Of a DNA stretch of 64,000 bases, positions 38,801-46,689 are shown piece after piece. The stretch is from an uncultured Bacteroidales bacterium (GTDB lineage: Bacteria; Bacteroidota; Bacteroidia; Bacteroidales; Muribaculaceae): contig CACWNQ010000008.1 of NCBI GenBank assembly GCA_902762385.1, positions 18,640 through 82,639 of the forward strand, given 5' to 3'. The position numbers were made by a program, and so were the translations under genes. A model generated the notes under the pieces. It did no database searches and was not told the origin of the DNA. It saw only the letters and a list, made by a program, of their open reading frames with translations. How positions within the stretch are numbered: the first letter of the stretch is position 1; each line of letters begins with the position of its first letter.

Positions 38801-38949
38801 AGGCTACTGGTATCGTCGTTGAGCAAATAGTTGTAAAGCGCCGTAACGTCGGCCGCAGTCACTGTTCCGTCACCATTCACATCGCCACGCATTGCATAAC
38901 AGCCAAGCCATGTGGCGACCAGTAAAAATGTAAGTAAAAATTTCTTCAT
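35884..38949 (-). CDS. exported protein with N-terminal dockerin and four SUMF1/FGE-like domains
   Basis: Exported protein of 1021 residues. Signal peptide about 1-19; type I dockerin at 21-77 (loops DVNGDGTVTAAD and DVNGDGNITSAD). Four tandem SUMF1 (formylglycine-generating-enzyme-like) domains follow at about 92-313, 326-541, 556-786 and 800-1018; each starts near GGTFMMGA and holds TEVTQ-LW, LPTEA-WE-AARGG, and ELGIYDM-GNV-EWC. True FGE has two active-site cysteines in RGGSxxCxxxxC; here only the second is kept (C289, C517, C763, C996), the first being Gln, Tyr or Asp where alignable. Formylglycine formation is thus unlikely; binding or another chemistry is possible. Confidence 0.85.
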   Translation of the reverse strand: MKKFLLTFLLVATWLGCYAMRGDVNGDGTVTAADVTALYNYLLNDDTSSLANGDVNGDGNITSADITYVYNILLIGPIPETTEYTVTGVTFTMVDVEGGTFMMGAPSSDSYAEADEKPQHQVTVSSFAIGQTEVTQELWTAVMGSNPSLYDDNNKFPVHSITWNDCQNFIAALNSQLHINGYEFAMPTEAQWEFAARGGNQSRGYYYVGSNNIDDVAWYQSNSNDQLHEVGKKAANELGIYDMSGNVTEWCQDWKANYTSEAQVDPVGPDDGTYRVGRGGYYSQTANYCRISDRVGYRPNGYGANIGLRLVLVPAAKQTFTVNGVSFNMINVAGGTYMMGATDDDTEAFYYEKPRHRVDVASFAIGETEVTQALWNALMSTNPSQFSGNNKPVNSVSWDEGQEFISKLNAAIAPEGYEFRLPTEEEWEYAARGGNKSQGYKYAGSNNIDDVAWYDDNSYTSTQDVATKAPNELGIYDMSGNVMEWCGNYLYNYEGNCWDGFNHPQRGGWWSYVPRACRVTYRSMHVEENVIDYMGLRLVLAPKPEPLDAERILNSINMIEVEGGTFMMGANEGDNNAIEDEFPRHQVTVSTFSIAQTEVTQELWELVMGYNRSAYTRADRYNHPVENVSWNECQEFLTKLNAMTGRNFRLPTEAEWEFAARGGNLSQGYLYPGSNNVNEVAWNWQIIPSHVLGEPGFGTQTVATKAPNELGLYDMAGNVDELCSDWYAEQYPAEAQVNPTGPATGDARISRGGNWSYYSPDYCRISFRGNRLEFEHTRATGLRLAEGPSDKKTISVNGVRFNMIKVDGGTFMMGAPDSDTEAYDLERPAHQVTLSDYWIGETEVTEALWKAVMEVDAVPFTLGNNYPVRRMSWDQCMEFAQRLSQLTGLNFTLPTEAQWEFAARGGNLSHGYLYAGSANLDEVAWYAGNSGDVLHEVATKAPNELGIYDMCGNIAEWCLDDIYDYTTEPQVDPTHPNVTTNNMCRSSAWDDEAKDCRLTTRWKTNGSSAWIGFRLAIAPQS

Positions 38950-38992
38950 AATGATATATTTTTGGATGTTTATGTATTAGTTTTCTTTGTTG

Positions 38993-39000
38993 CAAATATA
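38993..39000 (-). promoter_or_regulatory. -7 box for the SUMF1-repeat gene
   Basis: Reads TATATTTG on the minus strand, 43 bp before the ATG; -33 box not clear. Confidence 0.4.
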
Positions 39001-39150
39001 TAAATAATAATTTAATTATGAAAAATTTTACTTTGATAAACCTTAATATTATTGAAATTTCTCAAAACATTGCTCTTGTTTCCAAATAATGTTGTAACTT
39101 CGTGCAATCTTTGCAAACATAGAGTAAAAACACCAAAAACCATATCACAA

Positions 39151-40281
39151 ATGAAAGAGAAAATCATCGCTTTATTCATGGAACGCTTCGGCGAGGAGCC
39201 AGTGATGTATGCATCGGCTGGACGTATTAACCTTATTGGAGAACACACCGACTATAACGGTGGATTTGTATTCCCTGGCGCAATCGACAAATGTATAATG
39301 GCAGGCATCAAAGAAAACGGTACCGACAAGGTGCGCGTTTATAGTGCCGACCTCGACGCATACACCGAGTTTGGCCTAAACGAAGAGGACAAGCCTGCCG
39401 AGCAATGGGCATGCTACGTGTTTGGTGTATGCCGCGAGACCATCAAGCGTGGCGGCACAGTTAAGGGCTTCGACGCTGTATTTGCCGGCAATGTGCCTCT
39501 TGGTGCAGGTCTATCATCATCGGCAGCACTTGAGTCATGCTTCGCCTTCGCTTTGAACGATATGTTCAACGACAACAAAATCGACAAATTCGAACTTGCA
39601 AAGATAGGTCAGTCGACCGAGCACAACTACTGCGGTGTGAACTGCGGTATCATGGACCAGTTTGCTTCGGTTTTCGGCAAGAAAGATCACCTCATGCGCC
39701 TCGACTGTCGCTCGCTCGAGCATCAGTACTATCCATTCGACGCAAAGGGCTACAAACTCGTTCTCATCGACTCTCGCGTAAAGCATGAGCTAGTTGACTC
39801 GCCCTACAACAAGCGCCGCGAATCATGCGAACGCGTGGCTGCCACTTTAGGTGTTGAGACCCTGCGCGACGCATCGATGGAGATGCTTGAAGCCAACCGC
39901 GACAAAATCAGCGATGAGGACTACAAGCGCGCCGTGTATGTGATTGGCGAGAAGCAGCGCGTGCTCGACGTGTGCGACGCTCTGGAGCGTGGCGATTTCG
40001 AGACCGTGGGACGTTACATGTATGAGACTCATAACGGCCTAAGCAAAGACTACGAGGTGAGCTGCGTAGAGCTTGACTACTTGAACGACATCGCCCGCGA
40101 GTGTGGCGTTACCGGTTCGCGCATCATGGGTGGTGGCTTCGGCGGCTGCACCATCAACCTCGTGAAAGATGAGCTTTACGATAAGTTCATTGCTACTGCC
40201 TGCGAGAAGTTCAACGAGAAATACGGCCACGAGCCCAAAGTATACGAAGTAATCATCAGCGACGGTGCCCGCCGCCTCTAA
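39151..40281 (+). CDS. galK: galactokinase
   Basis: Phosphorylates galactose to galactose-1-phosphate (Leloir pathway), 376 residues. GHMP kinase motifs: GRINLIGEHTDYNGGFV near the N-terminus, ATP loop PLGAGLSSSAALE and the C-terminal GGGFGGCTINLV. The frame extends upstream to a TTG at 39052, but ATG at 39151 matches the family N-terminus. First gene of a four-gene run (36, 9 and 35 bp gaps) ending at the terminator at 43051. Confidence 0.95.
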   Translation: MKEKIIALFMERFGEEPVMYASAGRINLIGEHTDYNGGFVFPGAIDKCIMAGIKENGTDKVRVYSADLDAYTEFGLNEEDKPAEQWACYVFGVCRETIKRGGTVKGFDAVFAGNVPLGAGLSSSAALESCFAFALNDMFNDNKIDKFELAKIGQSTEHNYCGVNCGIMDQFASVFGKKDHLMRLDCRSLEHQYYPFDAKGYKLVLIDSRVKHELVDSPYNKRRESCERVAATLGVETLRDASMEMLEANRDKISDEDYKRAVYVIGEKQRVLDVCDALERGDFETVGRYMYETHNGLSKDYEVSCVELDYLNDIARECGVTGSRIMGGGFGGCTINLVKDELYDKFIATACEKFNEKYGHEPKVYEVIISDGARRL

Positions 40282-40317
40282 TATCTGATTTCTGACATCT
40301 GATAACTGACAAATTAT

Positions 40318-41220
40318 ATGAAACCAACATTATTTGTTCTTGCTGCTGGAATGGGAAGCCGCTACGGTGGTCTCAAGCAGCTCGATGGTCTAGGACCTCA
40401 TGGCGAGACCATCATGGACTATTCAATCTACGATGCCATCCAGAGTGGATTTGGCAAAGTGGTGTTTGTTATTCGCAAAGACTTTGAGCAGGAGTTCCGT
40501 GAGAAAATTCTCTCAAAATATGAGAGCAAGATTCCCACCGAGGTAGTGTTCCAATCGACCGACGCACTTCCCGAGGGATTCACCTGCCCCGAAGACCGCA
40601 CCAAGCCCTGGGGCACCAACCATGCTGTGCTCATGGGCAAGGACGTGATTAAAGAGCCGTTTGCCGTAATCAACAGCGACGACTTCTATGGTCGCAATTC
40701 ATTTGAGGTGCTGGCTAAAGCTCTAAGCAATTTGCCCGACGACTCTCACGACCGCTATTTCATGGTGGGCTTCAACGTGGGCAACACAATGAGCGAGAGC
40801 GGCACAGTGTCACGTGGTGTGTGCGAGACCGAGAACGGCTTGCTCAAGAGCGTAGTGGAACGCACCAAGATAGGTTACGACGAGAACCACGACATCATAT
40901 TTACCGAGGGCGACCTAGTGGAGAAACTCGAGCCAACCACTCCCGTTTCGATGAACTTCTGGGGCTTTACCCCCGACTATTTCGTGCATAGCGAGAAATC
41001 TTTTGTAAACTTCCTTAACCACAGCATCAACGTGCCCAAGAGCGAGTTCTTCATCCCCATCGTGGTAAGCGAGCTCGTCGAGAGTGGCCAGTCAACCGTT
41101 GAAGTGCTCCGCACCGACTCAAAATGGTTTGGCGTGACTTACAGCGAAGACCGTCCGGCAGTAGTTGAGAAGTTTGCCGAGTTGCATCGCCAGGGAATTT
41201 ATCCCGAGAAGATGTTCTAA
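40318..41220 (+). CDS. sugar nucleotidyltransferase family protein
   Basis: NTP-transferase fold of 300 residues. The N-terminal signature LAAGMGSRYGGLKQ binds the nucleotide, and NSDDFYG is the metal-binding acidic motif. It likely activates a sugar phosphate with UTP or another NTP. Directly after galK, it could handle galactose-1-phosphate or glucose-1-phosphate in place of a GalT/GalU (inference from context); no galT or galE is in the window. Confidence 0.85.
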   Translation: MKPTLFVLAAGMGSRYGGLKQLDGLGPHGETIMDYSIYDAIQSGFGKVVFVIRKDFEQEFREKILSKYESKIPTEVVFQSTDALPEGFTCPEDRTKPWGTNHAVLMGKDVIKEPFAVINSDDFYGRNSFEVLAKALSNLPDDSHDRYFMVGFNVGNTMSESGTVSRGVCETENGLLKSVVERTKIGYDENHDIIFTEGDLVEKLEPTTPVSMNFWGFTPDYFVHSEKSFVNFLNHSINVPKSEFFIPIVVSELVESGQSTVEVLRTDSKWFGVTYSEDRPAVVEKFAELHRQGIYPEKMF

Positions 41221-41229
41221 ACGAGACTC

Positions 41230-41751
41230 ATGCGTAGCAAGAAGGCAAAAGAGCCGCAAGGCGATGAGGCGATTGTCGAGGCGTTCAACGAGTACCTATC
41301 GGCGAACAACAAGCGCAAGACACCCGAGAGATATCGCATTCTCGACAAGGTGCTAGCGTTCCCTAAATTGTTCACTATCGAGGACTTAAAGCTCGCTATG
41401 AACGACGACAAGTTCCCTGTGAGCACCTCTACATTATATTATACTGTCGACTTGCTGGTCGATGCCAACATCTTGCGAAGCATCAACACCGGAAACCAAG
41501 CTCTAGCATTTGAGCGTGTCGACCAGGTAAAGAGCATTCACCTCAAGTGTGAGGTGTGTGGCAAGACGAAACTGGTTAAGGACCCTAATTTCATGGCCTA
41601 CATGAACGCTCGTCGATTTGCTGCTTTCACTACTAGGTACTATAACCTCACAGTGTATGGAACATGCAACGACTGCGCACGACGACTCAAGCGAGAGCAA
41701 CGCGAAAAGAATATTAACGCAATAAAACAAATTAAAGAATCAACTAAATAA
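41230..41751 (+). CDS. Fur-family transcription regulator, atypical sensing site
   Basis: Winged-helix regulator of 173 residues. Recognition helix region FPVSTSTLYYTVDLLVDANIL and structural zinc pairs CEVC and CNDC are present. The His-rich metal-sensing residues of classical Fur/PerR are mostly missing: the HH before the DNA-binding helix is replaced (LFTIEDL), and the HHHH stretch before CxxC is reduced to one His (SIHLKCEVC). It may thus not sense Fe or peroxide in the standard way. Nine bp after the nucleotidyltransferase gene. Confidence 0.85.
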   Translation: MRSKKAKEPQGDEAIVEAFNEYLSANNKRKTPERYRILDKVLAFPKLFTIEDLKLAMNDDKFPVSTSTLYYTVDLLVDANILRSINTGNQALAFERVDQVKSIHLKCEVCGKTKLVKDPNFMAYMNARRFAAFTTRYYNLTVYGTCNDCARRLKREQREKNINAIKQIKESTK

Positions 41752-41786
41752 CTTTCTTTTTTTACACAATTAACTAGAAAAAAATC

Positions 41787-43031
41787 ATGGCAAATGTAAA
41801 ACCTTTCAAGGGGTTACGTCCCCCAAAAGAGTTAGTAGAAAAAGTGGCTTCTAAGCCTTATGATGTTCTCTCAAGCGAAGAGGCAAGAGCCGAAGCTGGT
41901 GACAATGAAATGTCGCTCTATCACATCATCAAGCCCGAAATCGACTTCAACGACGGCACTACCGAGCACGACCCTCAAGTCTATGACAAGGCGGTTGAGA
42001 ACTTCAAGAAGTTCCAGGCCAACGGATGGCTGGTACAGGACCCCAAGGAAATGTACTACATCTATGCTCAGACTATGGACGGACGCACTCAATATGGTAT
42101 CGTAGTTGCTGCCAACTACATGGACTACATTGAAGGACGCATCAAGAAGCACGAGCTCACTCGTCGTGAGAAGGAAGAGGACCGCATGAAACACATTCGC
42201 GTTAACAACGCCAATGTTGAGCCAGTATTCCTCTCGTTCCCAACCAACGAGCCTCTCGAAGCAATCATTGCACAGGTTGCAAAGGGCGAGCCCGAGTATG
42301 ATTTCGTTAGCGAGGATGGCATTGGTCACACCTTCTGGTGCATCACCGACGATGCTATCAATGAGCAAATCACCAAGGAGTTCGAGAAGATTCCTTACCT
42401 CTACATCGCCGACGGTCACCACCGTACAGCTGCCGCTGCTCACATCGGTGAGGAGAAGGCACAGGCCGACCCCAACCACACCGGCAAAGAGGAGTATAAC
42501 TACCTCCTGGCAGTTTGCTTCCCCGAGTCACACCTTAAGGTGATGGACTACAACCGCGTGGTTATGGACCTCAACGGCAACACACCCGAGGAGTTCCTTG
42601 CTAAGGTTGGAGAGCATTTCGACATCGAGTGCAAGGGAACCGAGGAGTATCGTCCCAACCGTCTGCACAACTTCTCGCTCTACCTCGAGGGTAAGTGGTA
42701 CTCACTCACTGCCAAGGAAGGCACCTACGACGATAATGATCCTATTGGCGTGCTCGACGTGAAGATTTCTTCCGACTACATCCTGCGCGACATCCTCGGC
42801 ATCATGGACTTGCGCACCGACAAGCGCATCGACTTCGTTGGTGGCATCCGTGGTCTTGGCGAGCTCAAGAAGCGTGTCGACAGCGGCGAGATGAAGATGG
42901 CCCTGGCTCTTTATCCAGTTACCATGCGTCAAATCATCAACATTGCCGATACCGGCAATATCATGCCTCCTAAGGCTACATGGTTTGAACCTAAACTGCG
43001 CTCAGGACTCATCATCCACAAGCTTGATTAA
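41787..43031 (+). CDS. DUF1015 family protein
   Basis: Cytoplasmic protein of 414 residues of unknown function. The family opening KPFKGLRPPKELVEKVASKPYDV and the motif YIADGHHRTAAAAH are clear. DUF1015 genes are often near serA in other genomes; here it ends the galK operon. Its role is unknown. Confidence 0.88.
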   Translation: MANVKPFKGLRPPKELVEKVASKPYDVLSSEEARAEAGDNEMSLYHIIKPEIDFNDGTTEHDPQVYDKAVENFKKFQANGWLVQDPKEMYYIYAQTMDGRTQYGIVVAANYMDYIEGRIKKHELTRREKEEDRMKHIRVNNANVEPVFLSFPTNEPLEAIIAQVAKGEPEYDFVSEDGIGHTFWCITDDAINEQITKEFEKIPYLYIADGHHRTAAAAHIGEEKAQADPNHTGKEEYNYLLAVCFPESHLKVMDYNRVVMDLNGNTPEEFLAKVGEHFDIECKGTEEYRPNRLHNFSLYLEGKWYSLTAKEGTYDDNDPIGVLDVKISSDYILRDILGIMDLRTDKRIDFVGGIRGLGELKKRVDSGEMKMALALYPVTMRQIINIADTGNIMPPKATWFEPKLRSGLIIHKLD

Positions 43032-43050
43032 TAACACACATTAAACTATC

Positions 43051-43088
43051 AGTGGCGACAACACAAGAGTTTTGTCGCCACTCTTTTT
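43051..43088 (+). terminator. terminator of the galK-DUF1015 operon
   Basis: AGTGGCGACAA/TTGTCGCCACT stem with a 10-nt loop, followed by a T-run. Confidence 0.9.
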
Positions 43089-43105
43089 TTATGGTAAAAG
43101 CACAA

Positions 43106-43134
43106 AAAAGGATGTGACACGTGACACATCCTTT
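43106..43134 (-). terminator. terminator for the small exported protein gene
   Basis: AAGGATGTG (43108-43116) pairs with CACATCCTT (43125-43133); on the minus strand a T-run follows. Confidence 0.8.
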
Positions 43135-43163
43135 AATTTTCTAGTAACATTACATAAGGTTTT

Positions 43164-43691
43164 TCAAGCGCAGGGCCCCTCGTTGATATAGAAGGTGTTG
43201 CCCTTTTGCATTATGAACCAATGGTCACTGCGTCGCTCCCATACGTTCTCAATTATGCCCCAGTCATACATATCCTTGCGCGATAGGCGGTAGCCGCTCT
43301 TCTTGAGAAGAGAGATGAATGCCTGAGTACCTCTCTTGGAAAGGAATGTTACCGACATGTCGTAGCACAGCCCCACACCGGCCCCTATCTCCACGTAGCT
43401 AGCGTAGCCATTATTTACAGTAGCCTTGGCCGACTTCACATCACCTGAGCGTGACACAGTAACAGTGCACCCCTTGGCATAAACGATGTTGAAACCTATC
43501 TCGCGGTTGTAATGACCCACCTTGCTGTAACCGATTTTTTTAAGCATAGCTTCGGCGTCATCAGAGTTAGAACTTTCCACCTTTTCCCATGCTTGGTGGA
43601 AAATAAATGGTGTCATCCCTGATTGTAGGGTCTGCGCGCTTGCCAGCAATGGCAACAGCATGCAAGCAATTAGTAAAAGGTTCTTTTTCAT
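43164..43691 (-). CDS. exported protein of unknown function
   Basis: Protein of 175 residues with signal peptide about 1-19 (LLPLLASAQ). The body has a short helical segment, then beta strands with two Cys. No family recognised. It has its own full-consensus promoter and terminator, and is divergent from the symporter gene. Confidence 0.75.
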   Translation of the reverse strand: MKKNLLLIACMLLPLLASAQTLQSGMTPFIFHQAWEKVESSNSDDAEAMLKKIGYSKVGHYNREIGFNIVYAKGCTVTVSRSGDVKSAKATVNNGYASYVEIGAGVGLCYDMSVTFLSKRGTQAFISLLKKSGYRLSRKDMYDWGIIENVWERRSDHWFIMQKGNTFYINEGPCA

Positions 43692-43732
43692 AATTATTTA
43701 TTATTGAATATTGAGGTTTTGTATATTGACTG

Positions 43733-43763
43733 CAAATATATAGAATATTCTTAAGACATCAAA
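43733..43763 (-). promoter_or_regulatory. promoter for the small exported protein gene
   Basis: On the minus strand TTTG (43763-43760), 19-bp spacer, TATATTTG (43740-43733): full consensus. Confidence 0.7.
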
Positions 43764-43827
43764 AAACAATGGGCTGACATTTATTCAAACTCTACACTTC
43801 AAGTTTTAGTTACTTCCTATATTTGAA

Positions 43828-43859
43828 TTTGAAATATTAATAAATAATGTTTATCTTTG
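43828..43859 (+). promoter_or_regulatory. promoter for the AGCS symporter gene
   Basis: TTTG at 43828-43831, 20-bp spacer, TATCTTTG at 43852-43859; start near 43866. Confidence 0.7.
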
Positions 43860-43898
43860 CGCTGCATTAACTAAATAATCAACATAAATCTTTAATTA

Positions 43899-45332
43899 AT
43901 GAACTTTTTTGAAATCACCCAGACTATTAGTGACTACGTGTGGGGATGGCCCATGATAATTCTTTTGTTAGGTACTCACATATTCCTGACCTTCAGGTTG
44001 CGAGTTCCACAACGAAAGATTTTCACAGCCATAAAGTTATCAGTATCAAAAGACAAAGATTCAACGGGCGACGTTAGCCAGTTTGCGGCTCTAGCCACTT
44101 CGCTGGCAGCCACCATTGGCACTGGCAACATCATAGGTGTGGCTACTGCCGTGTCGCTAGGAGGTCCTGGTGCTGTGCTATGGTGCTGGCTTACTGGCAT
44201 CTTTGGCATTGCAACCAAGTATAGCGAGGGCCTGCTCGCAATCAAATACCGTGTTAAGACTAGCGACGGCAATATGCTTGGAGGTCCCATGTATGCACTT
44301 GAGAGAGGACTTGGACAAAAATGGCTTGCTGTGCTTTTCTGTTTATTTACGGCTATTGCGGCATTTGGAATAGGCAACAGCGTTCAAGCCAATGCCATTA
44401 GCGAGAACTTCATCATGCTACTCAACGACAATGGCACCGTGGCAAGCGCAACGGCTTGGCTCAACAATGCCTTAAGCCTTAGCTATGAACCCCGGTTCTA
44501 CCTGAGTATCATTATGGGCATCCTGGTAATGACACTCGTGGGTGTAGTCATCATTGGTGGCGTGAAAAGCATTGGAAGAATATGCTCGGCACTTGTGCCA
44601 TTCATGGCGGTGCTTTATGTACTTGGATGTCTTTATATACTATTCATCAATTACCAATATGTGTGGGATGCAATCTGCCTTATTTGCAGCGAGGCATTCT
44701 CGATGAAAGCTGGAATAGGTGGTGCTGCAGGCACAGCCATCATGATGGGTGCACGCTATGGTATCGCACGTGGCTTGTTCAGCAACGAGTCGGGTATGGG
44801 TTCGGCGCCCATTGTCGCAGCAGCAGCACGCACCAAGAATCCTGTGCGTCAAGCGCTTGTCAGCTCAACTGGCACCTTCTGGGACACCGTGGTAGTGTGT
44901 GCCATGACAGGTCTTGTGCTCACAACCAGCATCATTGCCTACCCTGAAATCAACTTCCACGACGGCGGCCTATTGACTAAGAAAGCATTCGGCATGATAC
45001 CCTATGTGGGCACGCCAATCCTCACATTCGGCATTCTCACTTTTGCCTTCTCCACAATCCTTGGATGGAGCTACTACGGCGAGCGTGCCATGGAATATAT
45101 GGCAGGAAAACGCAGCATTCGCTTCTATCGCATTGCCTGGCTTATTGTGTGCTTCATAGGCTGCGTGATGAGCCTGGGAGTTGTGTGGAACATCGCCGAC
45201 ATCATGAACGCCATGATGGCACTGCCCAACCTTGTTGCACTACTGCTCCTCTCAGGTATTATAGCACGAGAAACAAAACACTACCTTTGGGACGGAAACC
45301 TCGATAAAGAAGCACCTGACGAAACCACCTAG
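43899..45332 (+). CDS. AGCS-family sodium:amino acid symporter
   Basis: Inner-membrane carrier of 477 residues with about ten helices, of the alanine/glycine:cation symporter family. Motifs: AALATSLAATIGTGNIIGVATA, GPGAVLWCWLTGIFGIATKYSE and the later GLFSNESGMGSAPIVAAAARTKNP are typical. Probable substrate alanine or glycine; the choice is not decided by sequence. Single gene with its own promoter. Confidence 0.93.
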   Translation: MNFFEITQTISDYVWGWPMIILLLGTHIFLTFRLRVPQRKIFTAIKLSVSKDKDSTGDVSQFAALATSLAATIGTGNIIGVATAVSLGGPGAVLWCWLTGIFGIATKYSEGLLAIKYRVKTSDGNMLGGPMYALERGLGQKWLAVLFCLFTAIAAFGIGNSVQANAISENFIMLLNDNGTVASATAWLNNALSLSYEPRFYLSIIMGILVMTLVGVVIIGGVKSIGRICSALVPFMAVLYVLGCLYILFINYQYVWDAICLICSEAFSMKAGIGGAAGTAIMMGARYGIARGLFSNESGMGSAPIVAAAARTKNPVRQALVSSTGTFWDTVVVCAMTGLVLTTSIIAYPEINFHDGGLLTKKAFGMIPYVGTPILTFGILTFAFSTILGWSYYGERAMEYMAGKRSIRFYRIAWLIVCFIGCVMSLGVVWNIADIMNAMMALPNLVALLLLSGIIARETKHYLWDGNLDKEAPDETT

Positions 45333-45443
45333 TTTTCTGACACATGAAACAACTGAATTACCGTAATTAGTAGTCAAGTTGTTAAAAAAAATAATTCTAG
45401 GTTTTTTATTTAATATTTCTTTTACTAGTTGCTTATTTTTAAC

Positions 45444-45451
45444 TAATTTTG
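45444..45451 (+). promoter_or_regulatory. putative -7 box of the mre operon
   Basis: TAATTTTG fits the consensus; no -33 box at normal spacing. Leader to mreB would be about 115 nt. Confidence 0.4.
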
Positions 45452-45549
45452 CACTCTGAATACAATGTAGTGTAACCAACAAGATGGTCGCATTGCATCT
45501 AAGATTGTGATTTACAGTCAAGTGTGCAATGTGCTGTCATAATAAAGTT

Positions 45550-45573
45550 AAAGATATAAAGATATAAAGATAT
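45550..45573 (+). repeat. three copies of AAAGATAT ending in the mreB start codon
   Basis: AAAGATAT occurs three times head to tail (45550-45557, 45558-45565, 45566-45573); the last copy supplies the A and T of the ATG at 45572. It occupies the ribosome-binding area, where no Shine-Dalgarno is seen. Confidence 0.8.
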
Positions 45574-46591
45574 GGGATTATTCTCATTTACTCAAGAAAT
45601 TGCTGTTGACTTAGGAACAGCCAACACAATCATTATCCATAACGACAAGATTGTAATCGATGAACCATCGGTGGTGGCTCTCGACACCAAGACCCAAAAG
45701 CTCATGGCTGTGGGTGAGACTGCACGTGAAATGCGTGGCAAGGTGCACGAGGGTATCAAGACCGTGCGACCACTGCGCGACGGTGTGATTGCCGACTTCA
45801 ACGCTGCCGAGCTCATGATTCGTGGAATGATTAAGAAGGTGAGCCAAAAGAACCACTGGTTCTCTCCCTCACTTCGCATGGTGGTGTGCATCCCTTCGGG
45901 TTCTACCGAGGTTGAGATTCGTGCCGTGCGTGACTCAAGTGAGCACGCTGGCGGTCGCGACGTATACATGATTTATGAGCCTATGGCTGCTGCGCTGGGT
46001 ATAGGTATCGATGTGCTGGCACCCGAGGGCAACATGATCGTCGATATAGGTGGTGGTACTACTGAGATTGCCGTTATCTCATTGGGTGGCATCGTTAGTA
46101 ACAAGAGTATTCGCATCGCCGGTGACGACCTCACCGAGGACATTCGCGAGCACATGCGTCGCGCACATAACGTGAAGGTGGGCGAACGCACTGCCGAGCG
46201 CATCAAGATTAATGTGGGTTCTGCCCTCACCGAGCTCGACAATCCTCCCGAGGATTACATCGTGCGTGGTCCTAACCAGATGACAGCACTTCCTATGGAA
46301 GTTCCCGTGTCATATCACGAAATTAGCCAATGTATCGAGAAGTCGATTTCGAAAATCGAGGCCGCTGTGCTTAGCGCACTTGAGCAGACTCCTCCCGAGC
46401 TTTACAGTGACATCGTGAAGAATGGTGTGTATCTGGCTGGTGGTGGAGCGCTCCTGCGTGGTCTTGATCGTCGTTTAACCGACAAGATTGGTATCCCATT
46501 CCAAGTTCCCGATGATCCCTTGCACGCTGTTGCCAAGGGTACTGGCGTAGCCCTTAAGAACATTAAGCGCTTTAAGTTCCTTAAGCGCTAA
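45572..46591 (+). CDS. mreB: rod shape-determining protein MreB
   Basis: Actin-like filament protein that guides lateral wall synthesis, 339 residues. Motifs: VDLGTANTII (phosphate 1), IVDIGGGTTEIAVISLGG (phosphate 2), IYEPMAAALGIGIDV, and the C-terminal GVYLAGGGALLRGLD (adenosine). It begins at a triple AAAGATAT repeat. First gene of mreB-C-D-mrdA-rodA; a hairpin follows before mreC. Confidence 0.97.
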   Translation: MGLFSFTQEIAVDLGTANTIIIHNDKIVIDEPSVVALDTKTQKLMAVGETAREMRGKVHEGIKTVRPLRDGVIADFNAAELMIRGMIKKVSQKNHWFSPSLRMVVCIPSGSTEVEIRAVRDSSEHAGGRDVYMIYEPMAAALGIGIDVLAPEGNMIVDIGGGTTEIAVISLGGIVSNKSIRIAGDDLTEDIREHMRRAHNVKVGERTAERIKINVGSALTELDNPPEDYIVRGPNQMTALPMEVPVSYHEISQCIEKSISKIEAAVLSALEQTPPELYSDIVKNGVYLAGGGALLRGLDRRLTDKIGIPFQVPDDPLHAVAKGTGVALKNIKRFKFLKR

Positions 46592-46624
46592 TTCCCCTAG
46601 TTGCTAACTCAAGCAACACCTTAC

Positions 46625-46658
46625 AGGTGGGGGTCATTGCGATGCAACCCACCTTTTT
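46625..46658 (+). terminator. hairpin between mreB and mreC (possible attenuator)
   Basis: AGGTGGG (46625-46631) pairs with CCCACCT (46648-46654), followed by a short T-run. It probably ends part of the transcripts so that mreB RNA exceeds that of downstream genes. Confidence 0.65.
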
Positions 46659-46689
46659 GTGTTATATCGCCACATGAAGGCTCGAAGAG

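Noticed and set aside
35884-38949. Calling the fourfold SUMF1 protein a sulfatase-activating enzyme
   Set aside because: The first active-site cysteine is not found in any of the four domains and no sulfatase gene is in the window.
39052-39150. Longer N-terminus for galactokinase from a TTG
   Set aside because: The added 33 residues do not fit the family, while ATG at 39151 gives the standard N-terminus.
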